From Symbiodinium sp. CCMP2592 (taxonomy: Eukaryota; Sar; Dinophyceae; Suessiales; Symbiodiniaceae), in assembly GCA_905221615.1 (NCBI GenBank), contig CAJNDT010005779.1, positions 775,752-839,751 of the forward strand: 64,000 nt of DNA, given 5' to 3'. Positions 1-11,352 of the stretch are shown in pieces; within the stretch, counting starts at the first letter, position 1; each line of letters begins with the position of its first letter. A model generated the notes under the pieces. The model saw only the letters and a program-made list of their open reading frames with translations. It ran no database searches and was not told where the DNA came from. Made by a program: the position numbers and the translations under genes.

Positions 1-30
1 AATTCTCCCGGACTACCCTTCGAGGAGCAG
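1..30 (+). CDS. Partial exon of unrecognised gene at window edge
   Basis: The first 30 bases read NSPGLPFEEQ in frame 1 and end in CAG followed by GTTGGC, a plausible GT donor. The frame stops soon after if the intron is not removed. It joins in phase 0 to the exon at 167-220, giving one continuous reading through three exons. The gene starts left of the window. Function not recognised. Confidence 0.5.
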
Positions 31-166
31 GTTGGCGATTGAAGCCCGTGGCCGTGTGCCTGCCGGTTTGTTTTCATATTCTGATGGAGTTTCTTGGCAT
101 ATTCAACAGTAACATTTAAGTTAAAAAAATAATCATTTTGACTAACTTTTCGTATGCCAGCCTAAG

Positions 167-220
167 GTGCCCGAGAGGAAGCACAACCCTGTGCCCAAGG
201 CCAAGCAGAAGCCGGAGGTG
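167..220 (+). CDS. Internal exon of unrecognised gene (Lys/Pro-rich)
   Basis: Follows the acceptor CCTAAG|GTG and ends GAGGTG|GTAAGG, a strong GT donor. It encodes 18 residues beginning VPERKHNPVPKAK, basic and proline-rich, phase 0 at both ends. The flanking introns are 136 and 231 bp, short for this window. No family recognised. Confidence 0.55.
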
Positions 221-451
221 GTAAGGGCAGCCGGCAGTGAGGTCTCAGGCGATCGTGGCACTTCTCGCCCGGAGTCAAAGGCTCCCAAGGCTCCCAGGCT
301 CCCAGGCTTGGAGCTGTGAGCTGGTGATTTTTTAGTTTACTTTGTCCGCTCCCTGGCACGACTGTCGCTGTGTGGGCCATTGAAACCTTAGCTTGTACAG
401 TAGCCGACGATGACAATACCGACTGGCTGCACGGGAATCAAATTTCGGGAG

Positions 452-573
452 GTAGCCGATGCAGCTCGATTTGCTAGCGCGTCTTTGTCAAGACTTGTTG
501 ATGTTTTCTCTGACCAGGACAGCGGACGATTCTCGGCTAGCAGGCTCCTCCAAACCCGCGCCGAGGCGAGCCG
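452..573 (+). CDS. Internal exon of unrecognised gene
   Basis: Opens after TTCGGGAG|GTA and closes at a textbook donor GTGAGT (574). The 40 codons read VADAARFASASLSRLVDV then FSDQDSGRFSASRLLQ, helical and Ser/Ala-rich. The DQDSG segment resembles an EF-hand loop, but the spacing is not canonical, so I do not call one. Phase 0 in, phase 2 out, consistent with the two exons before it. The next exon is not found; a minisatellite begins about 115 bp further on. Confidence 0.6.
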
Positions 574-689
574 GTGAGTCTCATGCATTTGAGTCGTACT
601 TAGACCATTATTCTCGCCAGGTCCTCCTGCAGTGGGACGGGCGCCTGCGTACAGGCTGGCCAACTGCGGTCATAATGGCTTGACGGGTG

Positions 690-2155
690 ATGCATCGACC
701 CTTGAATTGCAACCTGATGACCCTTGAATGCGCTGATTCTCCGAGGTGCATTGAAGGGTCTGTTCGATGCATTGAAGGGTTGCTTCGTGGGTGCCCAACA
801 TCCCGCATGCCTACAAAGACCCTTGGATGCAACCTTGTGACCCTTGAACGCGCTGATTCTCAATAAAGGTGCATTGAAGGGTCTTTGGGATGCATTGAAG
901 GGTTGTATCGTTGGCGCCCAACATCCCGCATCCCTACTACAAAGACCCTTGGATGCAACCTTGTCACCCTTGAACGCGCTGATTCTCAAAAAAGGTGCAT
1001 TGAAGGGTCTTGTTGATGCATTGAAGGGTTGCTTCGTGGGTACCCAACATTCCGCTTAAAAAGACCCTTGGATGCAATTGGTCTATTGAAACTTCTGCTG
1101 AAGTTAAAGGGTCTTTGTACTGACAATGGCAAGGAAGTGGTGTTGCTGCAGTTGGCGCCCGAAATCTCGACATCCGTCTGGCCAGCCTGACTTGATTGAG
1201 TGCAGGGTCTGGTACATGGCGGTCATAATGGCTTGACAGTCAGCGACCCTTGGATGCAACCTTGTGACCCTTGACTGCGTTGATTCTTAAAACATGTGCA
1301 TTAAAGGGTCTTTTGGATGCCTTGAAGGGTTGCTTCGTGGATGCCTACTAACATCCAGCATCTTTGAGGGACCCTTGGATGCAACCTTGTGACCCTTGAA
1401 TGCGCTGAATCTCCGAGAAGGTGCATTGAAGGGTCTTTTCGATGCATTGAAGGGTTGCTTCGTGGGTGTCCAACATCCAGCATCTTTGAGGGACCCTTGG
1501 ATGCAACCTTGTGACCCTTGAATGCGCTGAATCTCCAAAAAGGTACATTGAAATGGTCTTTTACCCTAAACCCTAAACCAGCCTAAACCCTAAACCCCTA
1601 AACCCTAAACCTTAAACCCTAAACCCGGAAGCATTGAAGGGTTGCTTCGTGGATGCCCAACATCCAGCCATCTTTGAGGGACCCTTGGATGCAACCTTTT
1701 GACCCTTGAACGCGCTGATTCTTAAGAGAGGTGCATTGAAGGGTCTTTTCGATGCATTGAAGGGTTGTATCGTGGGTGCCCAACATCCAGCATCTTTGAG
1801 GGACCCTTGGATGCTACCTTGTGACCCTTGAACGCGCTGATTCTCAAAAAAGTTGCATTGAAGGAATTTTATCGTGGGTGCCCAACATCCAGCAGCATCT
1901 TTGAGGGACCCTTGGATGCAACCTTTTGACCCTTGAACACGCTGATTCTTAAGAGAGGTGCATTGAAGGGTCTTTTGGATGCATTGAAGGGTTTTATCGT
2001 GGGTGCCCAGCCAACATCCAGCAGCATCTTAGTCTTTGAGGGACCCTTGGATGCAACCTTGTGACCCTTGAACGCGCTGATTCTCAAAAAAGTTGCATTG
2101 AAGGGTCTTTTCTATGCATTGAAGGGTTGCTTCGTGGGTGCCCAACATCCCACCT
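690..2155. repeat. Minisatellite, ~125-bp unit
   Basis: About ten imperfect tandem copies. Each carries GACCCTTGGATGCAACC, a TTGAACGCGCTGATTCTC segment, GTGCATTGAAGGGTC and a GGGTGCCCAACATCC segment. Two sub-arrays (about 690-1075 and 1236-2155) are each preceded by the same GCGGTCATAATGGCTTGAC (near 655 and 1220) and separated by ~160 bp of unique sequence. A telomere-like block interrupts the second (1564-1626). The 60-170 codon ORFs here, mostly on the minus strand, are repeat shadows. Confidence 0.9.
1564..1626. repeat. Interstitial telomere-like block inside the minisatellite
   Basis: Degenerate CCCTAAA-type heptamers, about eight units, inserted within one minisatellite copy; the repeat unit resumes on the far side at AAGCATTGAAGGG. 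Confidence 0.85.
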
Positions 2156-2550
2156 AAAAGGACCCTGGATGATGTAATTTCACTGTCACTGCTGATAGGC
2201 AACCCAGTCGCTCCCCGTGTTGCCAGGCTGCTTTGGTGCCCACACCGGCGCCAGCCGACGCTCCGACTTTGTGGCCTGAGTTGCTGAGACTGGTTCCTAG
2301 TCATAGGTTCCCAGGCTCCCAGGCTCCCAATATTTAAGATTTTAAGGTTGCTGCCAGGCTCCATGGTTGTTCGCCTGGGTTCGCCTCTGCCACCGTCATC
2401 TGTCCACCCTTTAAGGGCGGACAGATGACCGTGGCAGAGTCGCTGAGGGAGTCTGGGGACATGGAAACCTTGCCGGTGGCCGTTCCGTGGATGTTCACTG
2501 CCGGTGCATGCAACAGAGCAGCAACAGACTTCAGGCCCCAGGCGCCACAC

Positions 2551-2608
2551 GCAGCATCAATCGAACCAGGTGTTTCCACTGGAAACACCTGGTTCGAATT
2601 GATGCTGC
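2551..2608. repeat. Near-perfect 28-bp-arm palindrome
   Basis: GCAGCATCAA-TCGAACCAGG-TGTTTCCA is followed after one base by its complement, differing by one inserted T. Could form a long hairpin or cruciform. It lies in the first satellite unit and is not repeated in the others. Confidence 0.85.
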
Positions 2609-2935
2609 GGGGAATGCACGGCGTGCACGCGGAACATCAATTGCAGGTCCAGGCTCAACGGCTTGGAAAATTAAGCATGCGCCGTGGAGTCCTCATCGTC
2701 ATCATCGATCATCAATGTCATCAGGTTCCCAGGCCCGTTCCAGGTTCATGGGCCGCAACATCATCATCACCATCATCATCATCATCAGTCATCTGAGTCA
2801 TATGCGAGGCTTCCAGGCCCAGAGGGCCCAGAGGATATGCGTGCCACGGGCTTGTAGAGTTGACTTGCAAGTTGTAGTCCAGCCGGATTGGTCTGAGAGT
2901 TTTAGGTGTCACAATTTCTGGAGAAAAACAGTGTG

Positions 2936-2962
2936 GAAGCGGCAGAGATTCTGCCGCTTCCG
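2936..2962. repeat. Short palindrome in satellite unit 1
   Basis: GAAGCGGCAGA and TCTGCCGCTTC form an 11-bp stem with a 3-base loop. A second stem-loop, GCAGGAGAG with CTCCTGC, follows at about 2984-3026 and recurs in later units. Confidence 0.75.
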
Positions 2963-5726
2963 CGCCGTCCCAGGTTCACGGGCATGCAGGAGAGCGTGTC
3001 GAAGCTCGAGGTGTTCTCCTGCATGCCGTGCCCGTGTGGTATCGGCTTCCAGGTTCAGCTCGGCTAAAATAAGTTTTCCTAACCAGTCCGGCTTCGCGAC
3101 TGTTGCCGAATTCATCTGCGGCTGAAGATCTGCCGCAAGACTCCCTCCCTGGCTGGGCCGAGACATGTGCCGTTACATGACAATCATCACGAGGCTCGGG
3201 AAAGGTTCGGTTCCTAGGTTCCCAGGCTCCCAGGTAGAATAGTTCGTTGGGTTGCCAAGCTCAGTCTGTTACCCTCAGTCAGGGAGTCTGTGTTCGGCAG
3301 AACTTTGAATTGCTCCGCTGGCAACCCAGCTCCCTGGGCTGATAAAATATAATAATAGTTCCGTGGAGTCCTCATCGTCATCATCTGTCATCAATGTCAT
3401 CAGGTTCCCAGGCCCGTTCAAGGTTCATGGGCCGCAACATCATCATCACCATCATCAGTCATCAATGTCATCAGGTTCCCAGGCCCGTTCAAGGTTCATG
3501 GGCCGCAACATCATCATCACCATCACCATCATCATCTTCAGTCATCAGTCATCAGTCGAGGTTTCCAGGCCCAGAGGGCCCAGAGGATATGCGTGCCACG
3601 GGCTTGTAGAGTTGACTTGCAAGTTGTAGTCCAGCCGGATTGGTCTGAGAGTTGAAGGTTTCACAAGGTTGCTGGGTTCTAACACTCTTTGCCTGTTAGC
3701 CTGTTCCCAGACACGGGCTGCAGGAGAGCGTGTCGAAGCTCGAGGTGTTCTCCTGCCAGCCCGTGTGGTATCGGCTTCCAGGTTCAGCTCGGCAACCGCA
3801 AATGATTAAATTTATTAAGTTTCTCCTAACCAGTCCGGCTTCGCGACTGTTGCCGAATTCATCTGCGGCTGAAGATCTGCCGCAAGACTCCCTCCCTGGC
3901 TGGGCCGAGACATGTGCCGTTACATGACAATCATCACGAGGCTCGGGAAAGGTTCGGTTCCTAGGTTCCCAGGCTCCCAGGTAGAATAGTTCGTTGGGTT
4001 GCCAGGCTCAGTCTGTTACCCTCAGTCAGGGAGTCTGTGTTCGACAGAACTTTGAATTGCTCCGCTGGCAACCCAGCTCCCTGGGCTGATAAAATATAAT
4101 AATAAAAGTTAATCATGAATTTTGAAGCATGTTCCGTGGAGTCCTCATCGTCATCATCTGTCATCAATGTCATCAGGTTCCCAGGCCCGTTCAAGGTTCA
4201 TGGGCCGCAACATCATCATCACCATCATCAGTCATCAATGTCATCAGGTTCCCAGGCCCGTTCAAGGTTCATGGGCCGCAACATCATCATCACCATCACC
4301 ATCATCATCTTCAGTCATCAGTCGAGGTTTCCAGGCCCAGAGGGCCCAGAGGATATGCGTGCCACGGGCTTGTAGAGTTGACTTGCAAGTTGTAGTCCAG
4401 CCGGATTGGTCTGAGAGTTTAGGTTTCACAAGGTTGCTGGGTTCTAACACTCTTTGCCTGTTTGCCTGTTCCCAGACACGGGCTGCAGGAGAGCGTGTCG
4501 AAGCTCGGCATGTTCTCCTTCAGCCCGTGTCGTATCGGCTTCCAGGTTCAGCTCGGCAATCGCAAATGAACTTAATTAAGTTTCTCCTAACCAGTCCGGC
4601 TTCGCGACTGTTGCCGAATTCATCTGCGGCTGAAGATCTGCCGCAAGACTCCCTCCCTGGCTGGGCTGAGACATGTGCCGTGACATGACAATCATCACGA
4701 GGCTCGGGAAAGGTTCGGTTCCTAGGTTCCCAGGCTCCCAGGTAGAATAGCTGGGCTGAGACCTGTGCCGTGGCATGACAGTCATCATCGAGGCTAATAG
4801 CATGCCCCGTGGAGTCCTCATCGTCATCATCTGTCATCAATGTCATCAGGTTCCCAGGCCCGTTCAAGGTTCATGGGCCACAACATCATCAGTCATCAAT
4901 GTCATCAGGTTCCCAGGCCCGTCCAAGGTTCATGGGCCGCAACATCATCATCACCATCATCATCATCAGTCATCAGTCATATGCGAGGCTTCCAGGCCCA
5001 GGGGGCCCAGAGGATATGCGTGCCACGGGCTTGTAGAGTTGACTTGCAAGTTGTCTGTAGTCCAGCCGGATTGGTCTGAGAGTTTCTAAAAGGTTGCTGG
5101 AGACTAACACTCTTTGCCTGTTTGCCTGTTCCCAGACACGGGCTGCAGGAGAGCGTGTGCAAGCTCGGCATGCTCTCAACCGCTACTCGGGAAGCCGGAC
5201 TGGTTAGGAGAAACATCATCATAATATGATGATGCTGCTCCTCACCAGTCCGGCTTTGCGACTGTTGCCGAATGCATCTGCGGTTGAAGATCTGCCGCAA
5301 GACTCCCTCCCTGGCTGGGCTGAGACATGTGCCGTGACATGACAATCTGACAATCATCACGAGGCTCGGCAAAGGTTCGGTTCCTAGGTTCCCAGGCTCC
5401 CAGGTAGAATAGTTCGTTGGGTTGTCAGGCTCAGCACAGGTCTCAGCCCAGGGAGCTGGGTTGCTTGCGGCGAGTCTTGTTCCGTCGCAGATTCAGTCGA
5501 ACACAGACTCCCTGACTGAGGGTAACCAGTCAGCATCGAGGCTTGGAAAATTAAGCATGCCCCGTGGAGTCCTCATCGTCATCATCTGTCATCAATGTCA
5601 TCAGGTTCCGAGGCTTGTTCAAGGTTCATGGGCCGCAACATCATCATCACCATCATCATCATCAGTCATCATCATATGCGAGGCTCCCAGGCCCAGATCC
5701 CTTAAAATTTTTCGGGAGGGTCGACG

Positions 5727-5920
5727 CACACACCAAGATTATTAATAATAACAATAACAATAATAATAATAGTAATAATAACAATAATAATAATAATAAA
5801 GATAATAATAACAAAAATAGTAACAACAATAATATTAACAATAATAATACTAATAACAATAATAACAACAATAATAACAAAAAACAATAATAACAATAAT
5901 GATAATAGTAATAATATGGA
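5727..5920. repeat. AAT/AAC trinucleotide microsatellite
   Basis: About 190 bp of nearly pure A/T/C trinucleotides (AAT, AAC, some AAG/AGT). The poly-Asn and poly-Leu ORFs over it are not genes. Confidence 0.95.
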
Positions 5921-6134
5921 CCAGTGTTCTTTGCCTTCCAGACCATCGTTTCGAGCTGAGCCATGCAAGAGCTGTATGCTCATGAACCATGTGGGTTCCT
6001 GCTGTTATGGCTGCTTAAGGTGGTGCAGATGGGAAGCGTGCCACACTCTTTGCGCAACTTCGAAGGGAACTATATGCAAGCCTCACCCGAACCACCCGAA
6101 ACATCCGGGATAAGACAACTTGCTATTCTGTGAG

Positions 6135-6192
6135 GAGTGCTCGCGCTGCTAGCTGAAGACTCAACCAACCATGAGGCCATCCGCAAGGCCGC
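6135..6192 (+). CDS. Candidate armadillo-repeat exon
   Basis: After CTGTGAG|GA the frame reads VLALLAEDSTNHEAIRKA, the helix-2/helix-3 pattern of an armadillo repeat (compare the NHEELVQAEAIP segment in the exon at 7261). It is on the same strand and upstream of the clear armadillo exon. A GC donor near 6190-6192 would avoid the stop at 6202. A further possible fragment (AKLLGNGSLR) sits near 6565-6600 but is weaker. Confidence 0.45.
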
Positions 6193-6619
6193 GCGCAAGT
6201 GAATTGCAGGGCAGGCCCCAAAGCCTACAGCAAACCCTGAACGTGAGGTTCTCAGCTTGAGTGAGGAAACTCTTAAGAGCTGAAGGCTAGAAAAGTCTAG
6301 TGCAGCATTGTGGAGCCCTCTATCGTTGAAGTTTCGGAACGTACCTGAAACACTGCACCCTAAACTCTTATAAATCCTGATCCCTACAGCCCCGAAGCCC
6401 CAAACCATCTAGGCCTCTCATACATTAAGTAGTACCACAGGATAGCTCCCATATCACCCTTACAGTAACCCATACAGTATCACCTGACAGCCATAGAACT
6501 CTTATGATGATCCCTCAGTTTCGGGAAGTGTTACTCGTCCTGTCGCGAGGCCAAACCCGGCCGGCCGCTAGCGAAACTCCTCGGCAACGGCAGCCTGCGC
6601 GGTAGGCTTAGTTTGTAGT

Positions 6620-6754
6620 ATCCTTAAGGGAGGGGGTCCAAGGGGGGTATATTAGCCTAGTGATCCCTAATTCTAGTACTCCCTAAGGTTCCCTTACAGT
6701 CCCCAAAGGATTCCTTATACCCTCTCCCCCCTTGAACCACCCTCCCTTAAGGAT
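6620..6754. mobile_element. Inverted-repeat element (unclassified)
   Basis: TCCTTAAGGGAGGGGGTCCAA at the left and its near complement ending CCTCCCTTAAGGA at the right, with an AT-rich centre. MITE-like. The surrounding 6200-7250 is otherwise non-coding. Confidence 0.65.
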
Positions 6755-7260
6755 CCTATAATTAGTCCTCTCCTTGGGGTTCCCCCAACGGTCCAAGTTC
6801 CTAAGAATCATATGCCAAAATCCAAACCTACATAACTACTATCCTAAAACCGAGTACCTAGGACCCTTGGGATTCTGTAATCCTTGCAGGCTGTTATAGG
6901 GATCAGTCCTGTCGGGTTCCTCTATCGTCCTTGTAGACGATTATACCTAGACCCTCAAAAGTGGGTACAATAATGGCCCGAAACCTATAGCAAAGGCTAT
7001 AATTCTACATACTTGTGGGGTCCAGGCAGGGACTCAACTACGGGCAATTATTCAGGTTTCATCTCGAGCTTTGAAGGCCTTATTACGGTCTTACGAGAGT
7101 TGATGGAGCTAACACGGTCTTTTGTGGGCTCATAAGGAGATCCCCACAATGCCACACAGCTACACCCTACCTGGAGAATTACTAACTAAGATCGTATATG
7201 ATTGGCCTTGCATTTTTGTCCTAGATGGCACACTCTTGACGACGAGCAGTGAGTACTGAG

Positions 7261-7560
7261 GCGGCCGGGAAAACGCAGCGAAAACCATGGCGAGTCTTGC
7301 CACGAACGAAGCGAACCACGAAGAGCTGGTCCAGGCGGAAGCCATCCCGATCTTGGTTGGGGTGCTTACAACAGGCAGTCCTGACGCCCAAGCCTTTGCT
7401 GCAGGGACCTTGGAACACCTGGCGATCCGAAAGGAACGTCAAACCGACATCCTCGCAGCTGGCGCTGTGGAACCATTGGTCCTCCTCCTGTCAACTGGCA
7501 CGGCGAAAGCCAAGGAGAATGCTGCCGGAGCTTTAGGCAACCTAGCGGTGAATGGCGACC
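7261..7560 (+). CDS. Armadillo (ARM) repeat protein, internal exon
   Basis: After the acceptor TACTGAG|GC the frame runs about 100 codons: GRENAAKTMASLATNEANHE, then EAIPILVGVLTTGSPDAQ, then AAGTLEHLAIRK, then AGAVEPLVLLLSTG, then AKENAAGALGNLAVNGD. This is two and a half armadillo repeats of about 42 residues with the expected A-x-x-A-L-x-x-L-A helices and GA-(I/V)-P-x-L-V turns. ARM proteins are helical scaffolds for protein binding; the partner cannot be inferred. The internal ATG (7287) is within a repeat helix and is unlikely to be the start. The 3' boundary is uncertain, with a stop at 7578. Possible further exons of the gene lie at 6135 and 9058. Confidence 0.8.
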
Positions 7561-7579
7561 AGATAAGCTGGGAATGTTG

Positions 7580-9050
7580 ATTCGGTGGACTCCCGCAAAC
7601 TTCTTACTACTTTGATTGCAACAGGGTCAATTACGACCCACTTTGTACCTGTCCGTAGAAAATTCTACATGCTGGTGAAAAGACCAGCATGACTGCGCAC
7701 CTTCTTTGCAGCCATGCTCCCTAATTCCACACGTCACAATCCCAACCTTGCCAAGGCTTCTGTACCAGAAATCCAAGCCCTAAACCCTGACATGACTTCC
7801 CCAAAGGGTCTTGAGTACCTAGATGGTGGAATGTAGGGTTTTGCATAACGGGAGGTACCATTAGTTATGATTTGGGAAAGCATCCTCCAGAACACCAGCT
7901 AGGACCCTTTGGGTTCGCCCGTGGAGACTCTGCAGGTGCTCTCTAATGAATTGCGCCTGCGAAGCAGGTCAGCACCTAAAATCGGTGCCCAGTGCCATAG
8001 CAGCAGGCAGTTTACGAGACATCCGTGCCGGGTACACCTGCATGGCTGCAGGCTGCTAGGCCTCTCCGCATTCAGAGAAAAGCGCTGCTGCTCCGACGGT
8101 TTTGGCGGGTTTGCTTTGAGAGCTTCGTGGCAGTTGGCAGTTCATGCAGCCTCGACAGTCGAGGCACCTAGATGCGACAGGCCGAATAATAGAGCTCGGA
8201 ACTAGAATGGTAAGAATACTTTCCTACTTTCCTATAGCCCCGAACAAAAAACCATGCTTCAGCATTCAGTATGCCCCCCTAATACCTGTTCTAAGTACTG
8301 TAAGGCCCCTAGATACAAGTATTTTTGCAGACAAGAGTATCAGTCCTTGTCGTAGCAATCAGAATCCTCACGTACATGCTGAGAGTAAGAGGTGCGGGTT
8401 CTTTAGATCAAGCGCTTGGGCGGCGTGTCGGAGTGCTTAGTCAGGAATTTCAGTGGCAGTCGGTTCAGGCTTCAGGGTCCCATGAAGCTGCTAACATATG
8501 GAGACCAGGTATGTGTCAGGATTAGGATTGGGCCTGTAGGCTTGAGAGTTTTTAGATGAAGAGAGGATTAGCAAAGGTAACGCGATGCATTTGCCGTGCT
8601 CCTCTGTGGACTTTCCGCCTGCCAGCTTGACCACTGCTGAGTACCTCCTGCCCTCGTTTTTCCGCTGTGGGAGCCCGCCAAGGAAACTGCCCTCAATCGG
8701 TGTCTTCAGCCCAGCAAGCAAGCGTTCCCTCAAACCCTAAACCTCTAAACTCTCAATTAAATGGCCTTTGGGGGGGTCCTGGTAAACCTTTGGAAGGACC
8801 CCTGCACCACGGTCGGCGCCTCAAGTTGAGTGAGAGTCGAGAACTTGTTTGTCGAATTGAGGAGACGTTGCTGCATTATCTATGTCATGCTTTCTTTTTC
8901 ATATCAAGACCCCAGACTCTCCAGCTCAAGCACATGATTATCGCCCGGCCCGGAGCTAACCTGAAGTCCATAAAACCCTGAAGCTCATAAAACCTTGAAG
9001 CCTGTAAAACCCTGAGGTGCGCAATAATCCGCCCCCCCCCCCCGCGCAGT
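7580..9050. other. Non-coding stretch, no convincing gene
   Basis: Scattered CCCTAAA-like heptamers and several 60-100 codon ORFs that lack family features. One minus-strand reading (about 8580-8730, containing NEGRRYSAVVKLAGGKSTEE) is protein-like and might be an exon of an opposite-strand gene, but no splice site fixes it. Confidence 0.5.
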
Positions 9051-9057
9051 TTCACAG

Positions 9058-9146
9058 GTGATCTCTTTCTCGCACTTCCTGCCGAGACAAGAGCTCTTGC
9101 CCGAGAAGCGCTGCTTGCCTCAATGCTCGAGGAGGGCACCCCAGAG
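9058..9146 (+). CDS. Candidate exon, unrecognised (possibly ARM gene)
   Basis: After TTTCACAG|GT the frame reads DLFLALPAETRALAREALLA then SMLEEGTPE. It is helical, and the ending LEEGTPE resembles the D/E-G-T-P-E turn seen before armadillo helices. It may belong to the ARM gene upstream. The start follows AG|G like other exons here. Confidence 0.4.
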
Positions 9147-9416
9147 AGCTCCATATCCTTCCATAAAGAAATATACTAGAAGCTGCCCCCACCCTGTAAT
9201 AGTGACTACAAGGATTATATTAGGGCCCTATTATATTCCTGTTATACCACTCTTACAGGGTGGGGCCTGCTTTTTAAGAAATACACCCTGAAGGACAGGT
9301 GGTTCATATTATGCGTTGAACATGATGGGGCATTGGGCTCTGGGCCTCTTGGTTGTGTACAGGCTCTGGAAGAAACAGCGAGCAACGAGGCTTCGTGAAC
9401 GGAGGATGCGGGATAC

Positions 9417-9510
9417 GCTTGATGATATAAATCCTGCATTACCTCAAGGACCCTAAACTATGGGAGTTGTGGTATATTCCTTACTATGGGTAATGCAGGA
9501 TTTACATCAT
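9417..9510. mobile_element. Inverted-repeat element interrupting a protein-like reading
   Basis: Arms TTGATGATATAAATCCTGCA and the near complement ending ATTTACATCATCAA, ~26 bp each. It follows a reading (about 9320-9420) of a hydrophobic run (HWALGLLVVYRLW) and a basic helix (KKQRATRLRERRMRDTL), possibly an exon ended by the element. Confidence 0.65.
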
Positions 9511-9623
9511 CAACCGTACACCGTGCAGCTGTTGAAGGTCGGTTGTCTTTGATATCCCCTGTGTATCCAAAACCCTTCCGTTTTGGGGGTCGTTAGGCAT
9601 TTGCCTGGTTCTGTAGTATCTGT

Positions 9624-9733
9624 CCCACTAAAACTAGGTAAAATGCATTTGGCCCACTAAAACTTGGTAAAATGCGTTTGACCCGCTAAAACTTGGTAAA
9701 ATGCGTTTGACCCGCTAAAAGTAGGTAATATGC
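9624..9733. repeat. Short tandem repeat, ~32-bp unit, about 3.5 copies
   Basis: CCCACTAAAACTTGGTAAAA plus TGCGTTTGAC recurs in tandem with few differences. Confidence 0.85.
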
Positions 9734-10094
9734 CAATTCACCCACCCAGGGAACAGATTCAGGAAGGAGACTAGCCCAAGTCAAGGCTTCGATGCTCGAC
9801 ATCCGCCGAAGCTTCAAACCCCAAACGGAGCTCTGAAGACCCTCCCGCAAAACATCCTATGCACTAAAATACGAAAATCTAAATCTTGAACCTCAACCCC
9901 TGAACGATCCCTAAACGCTCGACCCTAAAACCCTAAAAAACATCAAACAAAGCCTAAGCTCTCAGAGCCCTGTCGCCCAGGACTTCTCTACTTTCCTCCC
10001 ATCGCCAAAGCCGTGGGATCTCGACATCTGGGCGAACGCATACGAGCTTTAGCTCCGGTACCTCGGCTCAGTAGAGTTGTAGAGTCAAAGCCAG

Positions 10095-10185
10095 AAGGTT
10101 GGAATATGATTATCCTAAACCCTTTATGGTAAATTATAAGGTAATTATCCTACCCTGAAACCATATTCCAACTTTCTGGAGTTCC
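10095..10185. mobile_element. Inverted-repeat element (unclassified)
   Basis: CCAGAAGGTTGGAATATG-type arm matched by CATATTCCAACTTTCTGG, with an AT-rich core of about 50 bp. The rest of 9740-11350 shows only CCCTAAA heptamers and low-complexity GTTGCTGCTG-type sequence; no gene seen. Confidence 0.65.
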
Positions 10186-11352
10186 CTGTAGAGGGTTTTG
10201 GATTTATGGGGTTCAAGGCTTCCAGGTGTTTAGATGTTAAAGTTTTATGTGTTTTAGGGTCTGTAGGGTTTTTGTACTTTACGTTTTTTAATGAGGATTT
10301 GGGTTTTTGTTGGGGGTTGTCGGCAGGCTTGTATTCAAGGATGCATGGCATGGATGTGGCATAGTACGTTGCTTGGTTGAGGCTTGGCGTTCGCGACTTT
10401 CGAGCTCATGTCGAGCATATACCCACACTGGTAGATTGTATAATGCGTCCGCACGACCACATGCACATGTCGATGCAATGTCGATGTGAATGTTATATCC
10501 AGTGTCTTTTCTTGTGAGTGCATGTTTGGATTCCATTTGCAACTTTTAAAGCATTGCTTTGTTATCTGCAATGTTGCGAGTCTTACGGCTGCGACCAATT
10601 GGTACTAGCACAGGTCCCCTTGCTACTGCCGAATGATGTTCGCTAGCAGGACTGTCGTTCCTGCATGTTGCTGCTGCTACTGTTGCTGCACATTGCCGCG
10701 CTTGTAGTCATTGCTTGCTGTTGCTGCTTTCGTTGTGGTTACGGTTGGTACAGGTGTTGCGGTGTTGCTGCCTACTGGTAATGGCAAGGATTTCTGCTGT
10801 ATTGCTGTGACGGTGGCCTCGGGGTGCTCATTCTCGGGGTTTCAGGCGTTAGGGGTGGAGGGATACGGGGAGTTCATGGCAGCATAGAATGGGCATACAA
10901 GACACGTTATTTACTTTCCACAGTGGATGCTTCCGGATCTTATGCACAATCTTCTTCTATCGGTTTTAATCATATTCAATCCCATAGCCCGGACCGGTAA
11001 GATAGATTATGAGATGGCGCACCCACGCGACGTGCCCGGCAAATGTCCAGTGTCGTGAACTTTCCTGGGTTTTTGTTAACGAGTTTAATGTTATTTAACA
11101 TGATAGGGATCTTTAGTAAATGATATGGCTTCCTTGTTATGGTGACCTAGATATTTAATCCTTTAACAAGAACCCTAGACCCTATACGTCCCTTCTAGAT
11201 CCCGTAAAGGAACCCTAGGTATTCCTTGTTATGGTAACTTAGACTGACTCCTTTAACAAGAGCCCAGTGGAGTCTCGGATTGGAGGTTGGCTGGCTGATG
11301 GCGAGGCCCAGATCCCTTGCACGTGAACCTCCACGAACAGCATGAGCAGTTT

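Larger units (their letters stand above)
2330..5700. repeat. Satellite array, ~0.67-0.77-kb unit, about five copies
   Basis: A shared landmark (CCGTGGAGTCCTCATCGTC) recurs near 2690, 3361, 4133, 4807 and 5562. Each unit has CAT/CAC trinucleotide runs, GGTTCCCAGGCCCGTTC repeats, a block near AGTTGACTTGCAAG, a GCAGGAGAG...CTCCTGC hairpin and a CTGAAGATCTGCCGCAAG block. Copies differ by internal gain or loss of CATCATCAC-rich sub-units. ORFs of 60-210 codons rich in His and Ser are by-products of the repeat. Confidence 0.9.

Noticed and set aside
452..573. EF-hand in the left-edge exon (SDQDSGRFS)
   Set aside because: The loop is one residue short of the 12-residue spacing and lacks the terminal Glu.
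600..2087. ORFs of 60-170 codons (NASKRPFNAP / KGHKVASKG type)
   Set aside because: They repeat with the minisatellite unit in both strands and carry no gene-like variation.
2425..5890. His/Ser-rich ORFs such as those with GPQHHHHHHQSS
   Set aside because: Translations of the CAT/CAC satellite and the AAT/AAC microsatellite; several frames of the same bases are open.
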